This document shows, piece after piece, positions 17,728 through 29,600 of a stretch of DNA of 64,000 bases. Origin of the DNA: Cellvibrio sp. PSBB006. GTDB taxonomy: Bacteria; Pseudomonadota; Gammaproteobacteria; Pseudomonadales; Cellvibrionaceae. How positions within the stretch are numbered: the stretch's first letter is position 1; each line of letters starts with the position of its first letter. Position numbers and translations under genes: made by a program. The notes beneath the pieces are model-generated. The model searched no databases, was not told the origin of the DNA, and was given only the letters and a program-made list of their open reading frames with translations. The stretch covers positions 1,240,001 to 1,304,000 of the forward strand of contig NZ_CP021382.1 of NCBI RefSeq assembly GCF_002162135.1. The letters run 5' to 3'.

Positions 17728-18963
17728 ATGTCTGATTACTCCACTCACCCTACCCCGTCCCGTATTTCCGCGCGGGAATTTACACTGTTGATCGCGTTGT
17801 TGATGTCGATTGTGGCCATCTCTATAGACGCCTTATTGCCTGCGCTTGGATTCATCAGCCGGGATATTTCCCTCGCTCACCCTAACCAGGCGCAATACAT
17901 CATCAGCGCATTATTTTTGGGTATGGCCCTGGGCCAGTTGGTGTGTGGCCCGCTGTCCGATGCGACGGGCCGCAAAAAAATCCTCTATGCCGGTATCGGC
18001 CTGTTTCTGGTCGGCAGTCTGATCTGCTTTTTTGCGCAGGATATTAATACCCTGTTGCTCGGGCGTTTTATTCAGGGATTAGGCGTTGCCGGCCCTTATG
18101 TGTCTGCTATCTCCATCGTGCGCGATAAATACACAGGCAATGAAATGGCCCGCATCATGTCGCTGGTGATGTTGATCTTTATCATGGTGCCGGCGCTGGC
18201 GCCGAGCCTGGGGCAAGCGGTGTTGCTGGTCAGTTCCTGGCGTTATATTTTTGTGCTTTACATTATTTACGCGATGATTATCGGCTTGTGGATTTTTATG
18301 CGGTTGGAGGAAACCCTGCCCAAAGCGCATCGCATTCCGTTTTCCACGACCGGTTTTATAGAAGGTTTTAAAGAGGTTATCGGCAACTACCACACCATGT
18401 GCTACACCCTGTGCATGGGATTATTTTTCGGCAGTTTTGTCGGTTACCTCAATTCATCACAGCAAATTTTTCAGGAGCTGTTTAGCACCGGCAAATTATT
18501 CACCGTTTATTTCGGTGTGCTCGCATTGTTGTTTGGTGTGGCATCGCTGGTGAATGCGCGCTTTGTGGAAAAATGGGGCATGGATTATTTGTGTAGCCGC
18601 GCCGTGCGTGGGTTGATTGTCAGCTCCGCTATTTTCCTGGCGGTGCAAATGCTGATGCCGGTTAATTTGTGGATGTTTTTGATTTACGCCGCTGTAGTAT
18701 TTTTCTGCTTTGGCCTGGTATTCGGCAACATCAATGCCATGGCGATGGAACCTATGGGTCATGTCGCCGGGATCGCATCGGCCATAATTGGCGCAAGTTC
18801 TTCGATTATGTCCATGGTTATCGGTACCACCATCGGCCAACTGTACAACGGCACCCTGGTGCCGGTAACCAGTGGTTTTCTGATCCTGAGCATAATTTGC
18901 CTGTTTATCCTGCATTTGGCCAAGTCGCGTAAACCTGCGGACGCGGAGCCGGCAGTGGAATAA
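17728..18963 (+). CDS. Bcr/CflA-family MFS drug efflux transporter
   Basis: A 411-aa major facilitator protein with twelve predicted membrane segments. The loop after helix 2 carries the MFS motif A (GPLSDATGRKKILYAG), and AINRSDA-like N-terminal features of Bcr/CflA proteins (SIDALLPALGFI) are present. It is probably a proton-driven exporter of drugs or small metabolites. It starts at ATG 17728, divergent from the hlyD operon and separated from it by 339 bases. A GC-rich hairpin follows the stop. The substrate cannot be named. Confidence 0.88.
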   Translation: MSDYSTHPTPSRISAREFTLLIALLMSIVAISIDALLPALGFISRDISLAHPNQAQYIISALFLGMALGQLVCGPLSDATGRKKILYAGIGLFLVGSLICFFAQDINTLLLGRFIQGLGVAGPYVSAISIVRDKYTGNEMARIMSLVMLIFIMVPALAPSLGQAVLLVSSWRYIFVLYIIYAMIIGLWIFMRLEETLPKAHRIPFSTTGFIEGFKEVIGNYHTMCYTLCMGLFFGSFVGYLNSSQQIFQELFSTGKLFTVYFGVLALLFGVASLVNARFVEKWGMDYLCSRAVRGLIVSSAIFLAVQMLMPVNLWMFLIYAAVVFFCFGLVFGNINAMAMEPMGHVAGIASAIIGASSSIMSMVIGTTIGQLYNGTLVPVTSGFLILSIICLFILHLAKSRKPADAEPAVE

Positions 18964-18975
18964 TGGAAGCTATAA

Positions 18976-19000
18976 GACGGCGGCTAGGTCAGCCGCCGTC
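18976..19000 (+). terminator. Hairpin downstream of the MFS gene
   Basis: GACGGCGGCT (18976-18985) pairs perfectly with AGCCGCCGTC (18991-19000) over a 5-base loop, 12 bases after the stop. It is followed only by a weak GATGATTTCATTT tail, so it may be a leaky terminator before rhlE. Confidence 0.6.
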
Positions 19001-19190
19001 GATGATTTCATTTATCGCTGGTGTTTGCGCGGGTTTGTGCGTAGTATGCGCGGCACGACGCACTTCGGTCGGCGTCGCCTCTCCTTTTCGCTGCAGCTTG
19101 CCATCTTTCAGATCATCTGCCGCGACACTTCCAGCTCTCCCGGACCGTGCCAAATGATGTTTGGTGGGCAGAGCGACAGGAATAAACCTT

Positions 19191-20597
19191 ATGTCTTTCG
19201 ATTCCCTCGGCTTACGAGCCGAACTGCTGCGTGCTATTGCTGATGAAGGCTACAGCACCCCGACACCTATTCAATTACAAGCCATTCCTGCCGTATTAAA
19301 CGGTGGGGACATTCTCGCAGCGGCACAAACCGGTACCGGTAAAACCGCCGGCTTCACCTTACCGCTGCTGGAAAAACTCAGCCAAACCACAAAAACCACT
19401 AACGGCCGCCGCCCGGTACGCGCACTCATCCTCACGCCCACCCGCGAATTGGCGGCGCAAGTGTATGAAAGCGTACGCACCTACGGCAAGTACGTGCCTT
19501 TACGCGCTACGGTTGTGTTTGGTGGTGTTTCCATTAATCCACAAATGATGAAATTGCGCGGCGGCGTAGATATTCTGGTCGCCACACCCGGACGTTTGCT
19601 AGACCTGGTCCAGCAAAACGCGGTGAAATTAAATGAGCTGGAAGTACTGGTGCTCGATGAAGCGGACCGCATGCTGGACATGGGTTTTATCCACGACATC
19701 AAAAAAGTCCTCGCACTTTTGCCAGCAAAACGCCAGAACCTGCTGTTTTCTGCCACCTTCTCTGACGAGATCAAAGCACTGGCGGATAAACTGTTAAACC
19801 GCCCCACCTTGATCGAAGTTGCGCGTCGCAACACCGCTTCTGAGCGCGTCACCCAACGCGTACATCCGGTAGATCGTCATCGCAAACGCGAATTGCTGTC
19901 GTACCTGATCGGGTCCGGTCAATGGCAACAGGTGCTGGTGTTTACCCGTACCAAACACGGCGCTAACCGCTTAACAGAACAACTGATGGAAGATGGCATC
20001 AGTGCTGCCGCGATTCATGGCAATAAAAGTCAGGGCGCGCGAACTAAAGCATTGGAAGATTTCAAGCGCAATACCATTCGTGTACTGGTTGCCACAGACA
20101 TCGCCGCGCGCGGTATCGACATTGACCAGTTACCGCATGTTGTGAATTATGAATTGCCCAATGTACCGGAAGATTATGTGCACCGTATCGGTCGTACTGG
20201 TCGCGCAGAATGCGAAGGAGAAGCTATTTCACTGGTGTGTGTGGATGAACAAAAATTCTTGCACGATATTGAGCGATTAATTAAGCGTGACATTGAGGTT
20301 GTGGTGTTACCCGGTTTCGAACCTGACCCCAGCATCAAAGCAGAGCCGATCAAATTGGGTCGCAACATGACCATCGGTCGCGGTAATAGCGGTGGCGGGA
20401 ATGGCAACGGCAGAAACAGTAATCGCAAGAGCGGTGACCGGCCTAAAAGTGCCCAGGCACCGCGCAAACCTGGTTCCTCAAACTCCCAACATAAAAAGCC
20501 GGCGAAAACCGGTTCTTCCGTTGCTAAACATACGTCTGCACCTAAACGTGCTCACTCAGAGCATCGGGGAAAGACGCAGGCATCTGGTAATCGTTGA
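19191..20597 (+). CDS. rhlE: DEAD-box RNA helicase RhlE
   Basis: A 468-aa ATP-dependent RNA helicase. The start MSFDSLGL at 19191 has AGGA upstream and matches the family; an in-frame ATG 10 codons earlier does not. The Q motif (STPTPIQ), Walker A (AAQTGTGKT), DEAD box ([13 protein letters not shown]), SAT motif (FSATF) and HRIGRTGR are all present. A basic, Gly/Asn/Ser-rich tail (about 390-468) is typical of RhlE and binds RNA. It acts in ribosome assembly and RNA turnover. A strong terminator separates it from the convergent exoprotein gene. Confidence 0.93.
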   Translation: MSFDSLGLRAELLRAIADEGYSTPTPIQLQAIPAVLNGGDILAAAQTGTGKTAGFTLPLLEKLSQTTKTTNGRRPVRALILTPTRELAAQVYESVRTYGKYVPLRATVVFGGVSINPQMMKLRGGVDILVATPGRLLDLVQQNAVKLNELEVLVLDEADRMLDMGFIHDIKKVLALLPAKRQNLLFSATFSDEIKALADKLLNRPTLIEVARRNTASERVTQRVHPVDRHRKRELLSYLIGSGQWQQVLVFTRTKHGANRLTEQLMEDGISAAAIHGNKSQGARTKALEDFKRNTIRVLVATDIAARGIDIDQLPHVVNYELPNVPEDYVHRIGRTGRAECEGEAISLVCVDEQKFLHDIERLIKRDIEVVVLPGFEPDPSIKAEPIKLGRNMTIGRGNSGGGNGNGRNSNRKSGDRPKSAQAPRKPGSSNSQHKKPAKTGSSVAKHTSAPKRAHSEHRGKTQASGNR

Positions 20598-20613
20598 GTA
20601 ATTACTGAGTTAT

Positions 20614-20653
20614 AAAAAAGCCGCTATTACTGTTGTAACAGCGGCTTTTTTTT
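20614..20653. terminator. Bidirectional intrinsic terminator
   Basis: AAGCCGCT (20618-20625) pairs with AGCGGCTT (20640-20647), flanked by an A-run on the left and a T-run on the right. It therefore works for rhlE on the plus strand and for the exoprotein gene on the minus strand. Confidence 0.9.
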
Positions 20654-20663
20654 GCTTTAGAAA

Positions 20664-23600
20664 TTATTCATCTTCCTCATCATAATACTGCTGATCACGC
20701 GGCAGCATAATCGCAATATCATCGTAGAAATAATTTCTGACATTGGTGAATACGGCGGGATCAACTTCGTCCAGCGTTTCTACTTCCACCAATTGTTCAT
20801 TACCCGACGCGAGTAAGTCAGACAGGCTGCCTTGAATAGTGGCCTGGTTATCTACCGTAGTCGGTCTGGTATCGAAGCCCCACAGAGGCCCCCAGCTTCG
20901 CGCACCGCCGATAAACAAATAATCCTTCACGTAAATCACCAGCATGCGATCCGGACTGCCGATACTGCCGACGGGTGTCGTGAGTACGGCTGAACGGGCG
21001 ACGATATCCGGATTTTGGATATTCGGGCCGGGATCATTACTACCCAACAAATTACCGTTAGCCACATTGATCGTCAGCGTACCAATTTCATAATTGGCAT
21101 TTGCCGTACCACCAGCCAAACGTGAGTCGGTTTGACTCTGGTCGTATAACGTACCCGATGTATTATCCAAGGTAATATCGCCCGCGAGATTATGAAGAAC
21201 AACATCACCATTGGAATGAAGACGATTGATCGTGAGTGCTTGGCCGTTTTGCAGATCAACCAAACCGGTGTTATTGCTCAGCGACAGCTCGCTGATCATG
21301 GTTTCAAAACGGTTCTCCGCACCGATACCGGTCAGCGCATCAGCCACTAATCGATTAGCGGTTACGTTGACGCTATCGCCATTACCATCGGTGATGGCAC
21401 CACGGGTTGCTGAAAGTGTGACAGTACCGGCCTCTGCGATAAACGATGTAGCAGCGATGGAAGAACCTGTGTAAGTAATACCGCCGCTGGCTGCCGTTGC
21501 CACAGCGTTAGTTCCCATCGCAATGTCACCTGCGGCAGTCAGGGTGATATTACCTTGCTGCGTGCTTAGCTGGCCTTGCTGCTGAATACCGCTGCTGAGT
21601 GATTGCAATACAATGTCATTGTTGGCTTCCAGGTTGCCTGCAAGATTCATATTGTTATTACTTGTTAAATTGATGCTACCGGCTGTGGAACGAATCAAAT
21701 CATTAATTTGGGTAGTGCCACCAATATCAAGATTTACATCACCGGCCGCCGTGATGCTGCGAGCTGTCATATCGCCACTTGTGTTGACATTAACATTTCC
21801 GGCAGATGCTGCGATTTGTGTACCAGAGTTCATCGTAAACTGGCTGGCGTTAACCGTGATATCACCTGTTTCACTCAACACATTACTTTGCTGGGTCACC
21901 AATCCCTGCGCCGTGATGGTCATATCGTTTGTGGTGGTAATGGTACTACCCAGGGATATTTCTTCACCCGCGTTCAGCGCCAGAGAGCCGACATCCACCA
22001 CACCATTCACAGCGATACTCTGAGCGGTCAGATCAACCGCTCCATTAGCTGTTGCTCCTGTCAATGACAAGAGATCACTATCCTGTAGTGTTACAGCATT
22101 CGCTGAATTAATTCGCACAGAGTTGAAATTATTGTTGGCATTGGTCAAGACAACGTCGCCAGCGGTAGCAAATTCGGCAAGCCCATTAATGGTCAGAACA
22201 CCCGTGCCATTGATGGCACCGGTAGAATCAATCGTCAGGTTTTGCGCTTGAATATCACCGAGGTTGGTTGCAGAACTATTGCGCAACTCCACCAAGCCAT
22301 TTGACGTAAAAGACAGGTTACCGGTCAGTTCATTTTCGCCGGTCAGAATAATGTCACCGCCGGTTGTATTCGCAATAAAGTCACGCGAAAAAATCAACGG
22401 CGTACTGCTGGTCAAGTTGCCGCCCAAGCGTAGATCAACGAGATTGTTGGAAGACAACTCTGCAACGTCCAGTGCATTTTGTTCTTGCAAGTAAATGCCG
22501 CCACTCGCTGCGGTGACATAAAGACTATTCACATTGGTAATCAAACGGTTGTCAGCGCTGCCTACTTGTGCCGTTCCATCAAGACGCAGACTGTTGGCGG
22601 TAATCAGCCCGGCACTATTAGCCGTGACACGGGCGTTACGCAAGGTTAATGAATTGGTTACATTCACGACGCCTTCGATATTAATTTGATCATTGCTCGC
22701 CGCCGCAATCACCAGATTATTCTTATTGGTGTAATTTATATCGGTCAGAGTGTTCAAACGATAGCGGTTGTTCGTCAGTGTAAACACATCCTCCGTCGAG
22801 GTACCGTTGACCATCAAGGAAGCCGCACGCAGGTTATCGTTTACCTGGCCAACCTGCTCAAAGGATACCGTGTAGTTATTACCGGCCGCATCGGTATATA
22901 CCAATTCACCACCTGCGCTGGTGGTATTGTGAAGCGCGGTATAGTTTTCGTTACCCCCACTGATAATCAATTGGTCTGTGTTATCGCCACCCACAAAATT
23001 TACACCGCCCACGGCACCAGCCGAAATATCCGCCGTCAGGGTATCGTCGCCCGCATCACCATAAATGCCACCTTGTACCGTACCGCCATTAACAACAAAG
23101 GTGTCATTGTTATCACCGCCACGGATAGAGCCAGTTAATAAACCCTGGCCGAGCCTGAACGTATCGCGCCCCGTGCCACCTTGTAAATTAGCAAAGCCTT
23201 CGAAGGAAATGTTGTCATTAATGACGACGCTATTTTGTTCAGCACCCAACACCCAATTGTTATTACCGTTATCACCAAAAATAGTACTGTCGGCATTGTT
23301 ACCTATGTAACGCTCAATATTAATAAAACCCGCACCATTGACATCAGCCAAGCGCACATCGGCATCATTGGCCAGGCTTTTATCGACGCTATCACCATCA
23401 ACATGCGCCCCACCGTCCACCGTGCCGGTTAAATTGCCGTTAGCCACAAAACTAAAGGTATCATCCTGATTCCCCCCCACCGCATTCTGGAAGTTGGTAA
23501 AGGTTAAACCTGCTGCTGTTTCTGTTTTATTGAAGGTGCCGGTATTGGTACCGGTTATTTGCCAGGTATTTTCACGGTCACTCGCTACCAGAATATTATT

Positions 23601-26600
23601 AAAGTCTGCGTCAGCAGTTATCTCTTCAATACCCAGAACATTAATACTGTTAGCTACTGCACCGTCACCTGCCTCAAGCACCTGAACACGGCTATCGCTG
23701 CCTCTGGCAACAAGATTCACCAGATCGACACTGGCGCCACCGCCACCGTTGATAACACCTGTAATACTGGCATTGCTATTGGCGAAGATAAATTCATCAA
23801 CCAGATCGCCGCCCATCAAATTAGCAAAACCTGAGAAATCGAAGGTCCCGTTTAACGTGCCTTCATTTACATCGAGAATATTCCATTCGTTTGGCGCTGA
23901 GTTGCTGCCAATTAACGTATGGTTAGCATTACTGTTGGCATCAGCTCTTTCAATGTTAAGCGCATTGAAATCAGCATCTGTTGTTTCATTGAGCGCAACG
24001 CTGAGGTTGTTGCCAGCACCGGTTAAATCCAGCGTATCGCCGTTGGTATGCGTGCCGCCGTCGATAAGGGTGACTGCGCCATTGTTAAATACACGAAAGG
24101 TATCATCGCCGGCACCACCGTTTAGCGTACCGACAAAATTATTATTGATAATAAATTCATCTGTTGACGAACCGCCCTGAAGAATTTCCATACCCACAAA
24201 CTGTTCGATGTAGGTCGGGCCATTGTTTATGGAAAGATCGCGGTCATTAATGTTCCATTCGTTATTATCGTTACGACCAACAAGTGTGTCGTCGCCATCC
24301 TGACCATCAAGAGTGTCAGCACGGCCATTGGTACCCACTACAAATCGGTCGCTACCCTCTCCGCCCAAAATAGAAGCAATATCAGTATTGATGGTAAAAA
24401 CATCTTGCCCACTACCGCCCTGGAGGCGTTGAATATTGGAAGAGGCCACGAGATATTCAACAGCATCTGCTGTAATGCTCACGCCGGTATCCGCCGCTAT
24501 TATCCAGGCATTACTTGCATCGCGCCCGGTGATGGAGTTATCCGCTCCACCGCCACCATCGACGCTGCCGCTAATACGGCCAGGATTTTCCGAAGCAAAA
24601 ACAAAGTGGTCTGAACCGGAACCGCCAACCAGACTGTGAAAGTCAATGAACTCTACCTCAAAGTTCGTGGCGGTAATAACGCCATCATTCACACCATTAG
24701 CAACCGTGCCATCTGCATCAAAATCGGTGATGTTCCAGGTGTTATTGCCTGATGCAAGAATTAAGCGCGTCTCGTCATAATCATTACCCACTACGCGCTG
24801 GATATTGGTGAGGTGAATGCTGGCATCGCCGCCACTGGTACCAAATCCCACTTGATGCGCACGTGTTGCGCCGCTGATATCAACTTGATTGACACCGTTG
24901 CGGCCATTGATTGAGCCGGTGATTGTGCTGTTGCCTGAGAAACTAAAAATGTCGTTGCCGTCGCCGCCGATGAGGTTGGCGAAGTTGGTGAAGATGATGC
25001 TTTGAGAGGTTTCGTTGGCGATGTAGCTGATTGTGCCTTCGTTGTCTATAGTGCCAATATCATCAACGTTCTCAATTCCCCAATTGACTGCCATTCCTGC
25101 TGCTGAGTTTACCGTTAAGGTGCCGCCATTTACATTTTCACTACTGATAATTTCAGCGTTGGTAACACCTCTAAAAACGCCGCTTACATCCCCGGCGAGA
25201 TCAAGCTCCAGGTTATCTGCAACAATTACTGTATCGGTTAAACCGCCTCCTGCATCAATTGAACCGGTACTGATAAAATTTTCTATCTCGCCACGAAATA
25301 TATCCTGTTGATTTCCGCCAGTCACATTTTCGACTCCGGAGAACCGGATATTGTTATTCAAACTGCTCACACCATTTGTGATAGACCAGGCATTCGCGCG
25401 ATTCGGACCTTGAATGGTGTCATCACCTGCCTCACCAAAAAGATCTACTGATACATCACCTGTTGAGGTTATAAAAAAGATATCGTTATCACCTTGACCA
25501 AAGATATCTCCGTCAATGGTGGCACCGATATTAAATCTATCATCACCATCACCACCTCTGACACGACCGCTTATATTGTGATTGAGCGTAAACTCATCTG
25601 CGTCTGAACCACCGTGAAGGTTCTCGAAACTGTTAAAAGTAACTCGCCCGCCTGTGCCTGTGGCGCTGTCTATTCGCCCACTGTTGGTCGACGTTGTAAC
25701 CCAGTCGCTCGCGATATTAAACCCGCTGAGCGTATCAGTTTGCCCGCTGCCATTAAGGGTCACATTTGAGGTAAAAAAATCGGTATGTGCCAGCACGATA
25801 TTGCCAGCCTGGTCGAGATTGACATTAACGCTTCCCTGGCCCGCTGCATCGCCATGGTTAGCATTAATATCACCACCCAAGCTCACTGACGAACCAGCTG
25901 TGATAGTGATAACTCCACCAGTACCCGATGCCCCCATTACTGAAGGATCTCCTGATACCGCGCCAGCATCAGCACCCGATGTATTAATTCCGCCGATATT
26001 TACTTGACTGCCATTCAGAATGACACTGCCACCACCATGTCCGTCGCCATTCGTATTGCCAAGACCTTGTGTATTCAGAGAACCCAATGCAATAGCACCG
26101 TCACTGGTGATATTGATTGAACCACCCACTGCACCTGCTCTGGAAGTAGTAATATTGCCTGCCGTAAAACTATCAACATCATTGGCCGTTAATGAAGTAG
26201 CAGCAATAGAACTGGAGCCGGCATCCACATCACCTTGAGCATATAACGTGATACCACCCAGCTGATTGGTCGCACCAATATTTCCACCAAAAGTAATGTC
26301 ATCTGCCGTAATCGTTAAAGAGCTTAGATTAGTAGAATCAATTGTTCCGGTGATTTCGACATCACCCCGTGAACCGCCATCACTTGCATCGATACTGCGC
26401 CCTTCATTGAGTATCAAACCTGCACTTAATGTAATGTCGCCGCCATCAGAAGTAATGGAGCCCAATATAAAACTGTCCACATCTCGCAACCTAATGTCAC
26501 CGTCGTTGGTATTTGCCGACACAGTTCCAGTAAAATCATTAGTCTGTCCATTCAGCACGATGGTGTTATTCGATCCACCTGCCGATAACCTGGCATCCCG

Positions 26601-29600
26601 GGTTACAATGCTTGACCCACTAGCTTGAGAGATTCCGCCGTTCGTCGCTGTAAGTGTCAAATCGCGAACATTCACACCATTTAACGTGATGCCTCCTTCC
26701 GAATCGGTAATATTGACATCCCTTGCGCTCGTTAAAACAAAGCCACCGGTGAAACTATTGTCATCGTCTGTGAAAGTGACATTCCCCAAGCTTCCAACAT
26801 CAATGGTCGTGCGGCCATTGATTGTTAGTTCGCCACTGGCTTGGGTAACGTTCATTTGTGAAATAGGCAGAGGTGAGGATCTGCGAGATATTGTCAGATT
26901 GCCTGAACAGGTTCCTGCCGAGCAATTTGCATCAGTTTTAATAATGCCCAAGACTATTGAAGAGCTTGCCGAAATGCTGACATCCCCTCCCAATGAATAG
27001 CTTCCATTATCATCATCGTCTGCATCATCAGTGTTGATAATCTGACCTGCGGAGGTAAATGTATTACCTGATGCCGTGAAATTCCCACCGGAAGTGTAAA
27101 TATCATCATCAATAAACACTCCACCACTACCATTATTATCCTTGTCTGCAGTCAATGTAATGTTTAACGAGTCTCTGGCATCCGAGATTGAATCATATAT
27201 TTTCTCTTCAATTGTAACGTTACCGTTAGCGGAGAAATTTAAGAATGGTTGATCATCATGACCATATGGTTGACCATTGTCATTACGCGGACCTATATCG
27301 TTATATGCCAATGTACGCGTAAGAGTAAAATTTCCCCCGGCTTCTGCTGTCACCGAACCACTTTCTGTCGTAGGCGTACCAGGTGGATAACTAAAATTCA
27401 CGGAACCAAGCTCAATATCGCCACCAGAAATAATAGAGATATCCCCGGCACCACCGCTGGCTCTGGTATTTAGCGCATAATCTCCATTGTTAAAACTATT
27501 GGTAAACCTCCCGCTGTTTACAACAAAGATATTGCCGCCACTGGTTGTTAAGCTATTGCGGATATCAACGACGCCAGTGTTAAACCGATCAGCCACATCA
27601 CCAGTAGCTGATAAAAATATGTCTCCGCTGTTTGTGGTTAGAGATCCGTTGATACTTAGATTACCAATTACTGAGGCACCACTACCGATATAAGGAGCAA
27701 CCAGTTCTGGGTTTTCACCACCTGAAAGAGAAACGTCTCCAGCAGCGAGTAGAATGGTAGGTGCTCCACCGGAATTGAGATCTGCAGTAACTGAGGAGGA
27801 TGAATCAACGACTATGTTATTACCTGCCTGGATAGAAACTGAATTAGTGAAGTTATTACCAATAACTCCGCTAATCGTAATATTATCAGCGGCTTTAATG
27901 CTAATGTTACCTGTAGTATTTAATGATCTGGAAGAAATAAGGCTGAAGTTCCTTCCTGTAGAGCTGGCACAATCAACCTCTCCGCAGCCATTAATGCCTG
28001 AGACGAAGTTTATGTCGCCTGCTCGTAAATTAATGTTCGCGTCTACTCTAATGGTATTTCCCGCTTGGAAAGTTAGATCATTTTCGTTGCCTTGGTTAGC
28101 TGAAATATCAGCGTTAACGTTAATGCTATTTGTTGCCTGTAAAATAACATCTGCAGAGCCTAAAGCCGTAACAATTGCACTTGCATTTATACCAACATCA
28201 GCTTCATCATCATATTCAAATATCCCCGTGCTTAAATCATCAGATCCACCGAAACCGACTATTGTTAAATTGGTAGGGTCAAGCAAAAGAGTTCCCTTGC
28301 CGATATCACTCGACAAATCAGCATAACCATTGAAATCCAGTTGTTCTTTCCCGGAAATTTCGGCGAACCCGCCTGCACCACTCTTTAAGCCACGAGCAAA
28401 AATACTTCCATAGTACCGAGTAATTTCGTCAGCCCAAACTATTACCTTACCCCCATCACCACTGGTCAATGCATCAGAATAGATATTTGTTTCTTCCGCA
28501 ATGTATGTACGATGGGAATTTCTAACTTGATTGTTTTTTCCTTGAAAATCTCCACCGATGAGCACACTGCCACCACCAGTTGCCCCGGAAGTATCTATGC
28601 GAGCTTGGTCCAGCACACCAACATGATGACCAAGTATTTTTACCTCACCGCCTTTTTTATTTTCTTTAGCAACGGCAGATGTTTGGCTGTTCTCTGTTAG
28701 TAAGGCTGTTGATAACGCGTGCAATTCAACAGAGCCGGCAGAAGCATATTTGGAATCTGCTGAAATTACGCCACTACTAGTAACATTTTCACCAATAATT
28801 GCTACCTGCCCAGCGTTGTGAGTATCACTGGACACATCGATTGTGCCTGCATTAACCACGTCGGCACCTGCCCCCAAGGTAAAACTTCCATCGTCGTGCA
28901 CGACTACACTACCGGCAGAATCCAGGTCGCCACGATTAACAGCCTGAGAAAAAATATCCTGGCTGGTACTGGCAGTTAATAAAATCCTGCCTCCTTCAGC
29001 AGATATCTCCCCATTATTGATTAGAGCAGCATCTACTCCCAACTCATCCTGCAACACCTCTTTCGTAACTCGGACACCAACTAATCCCTGCGGATCAAAG
29101 GTGACAACGGCCTCTTTTCCTGCGGCAAGATTTACTGCACCCAACCTCGCAGAAATCATGCCCTCATTTTTCACCTGTTGCCCAATCAGGGAAATTGAGC
29201 CGCCTGTGGCTGCATTGATAATCCCTGAATTAATCACCGCGCCCTCGGTACCTTCCAATGCAGTCAGCGTGAATTCTCCATTCATAAAATCCGCCGGATC
29301 TATGCTTAAACCACTAGCTATCATCCCACCAACATTAATATGCGAATTTTCTCCAAAGAAAACACCATTTGGATTTACCAACAAGATATGCCCATTAGCT
29401 TCAATGCGGCCGTGGATCTCAGAGCCGGTGTGGCTCAACACTCGATTTAGTGCCAAAGATGAAGATGATGGTTGAATAAACTGGACCCGCTCATCGGCAG
29501 CCACATCAAAACTCTGCCAGTCAATTGCCATGCGATCCGTTTGTTGCTGAACTGTTGTATTTAACCCTGACTGATCAATGGAGCCTCTCCCACCCACAAC

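Noticed and set aside
20664..21100. C-terminal CdiA-type toxin and immunity gene
   Set aside because: The C-terminus is a short acidic tail with no VENN-like boundary, and no small immunity gene follows before the terminator.
21226..29475. Many plus-strand open frames opposite the giant exoprotein
   Set aside because: They are low-complexity, Pro/Ser/Val-rich shadows of the beta-helix coding strand, without ribosome-binding sites.
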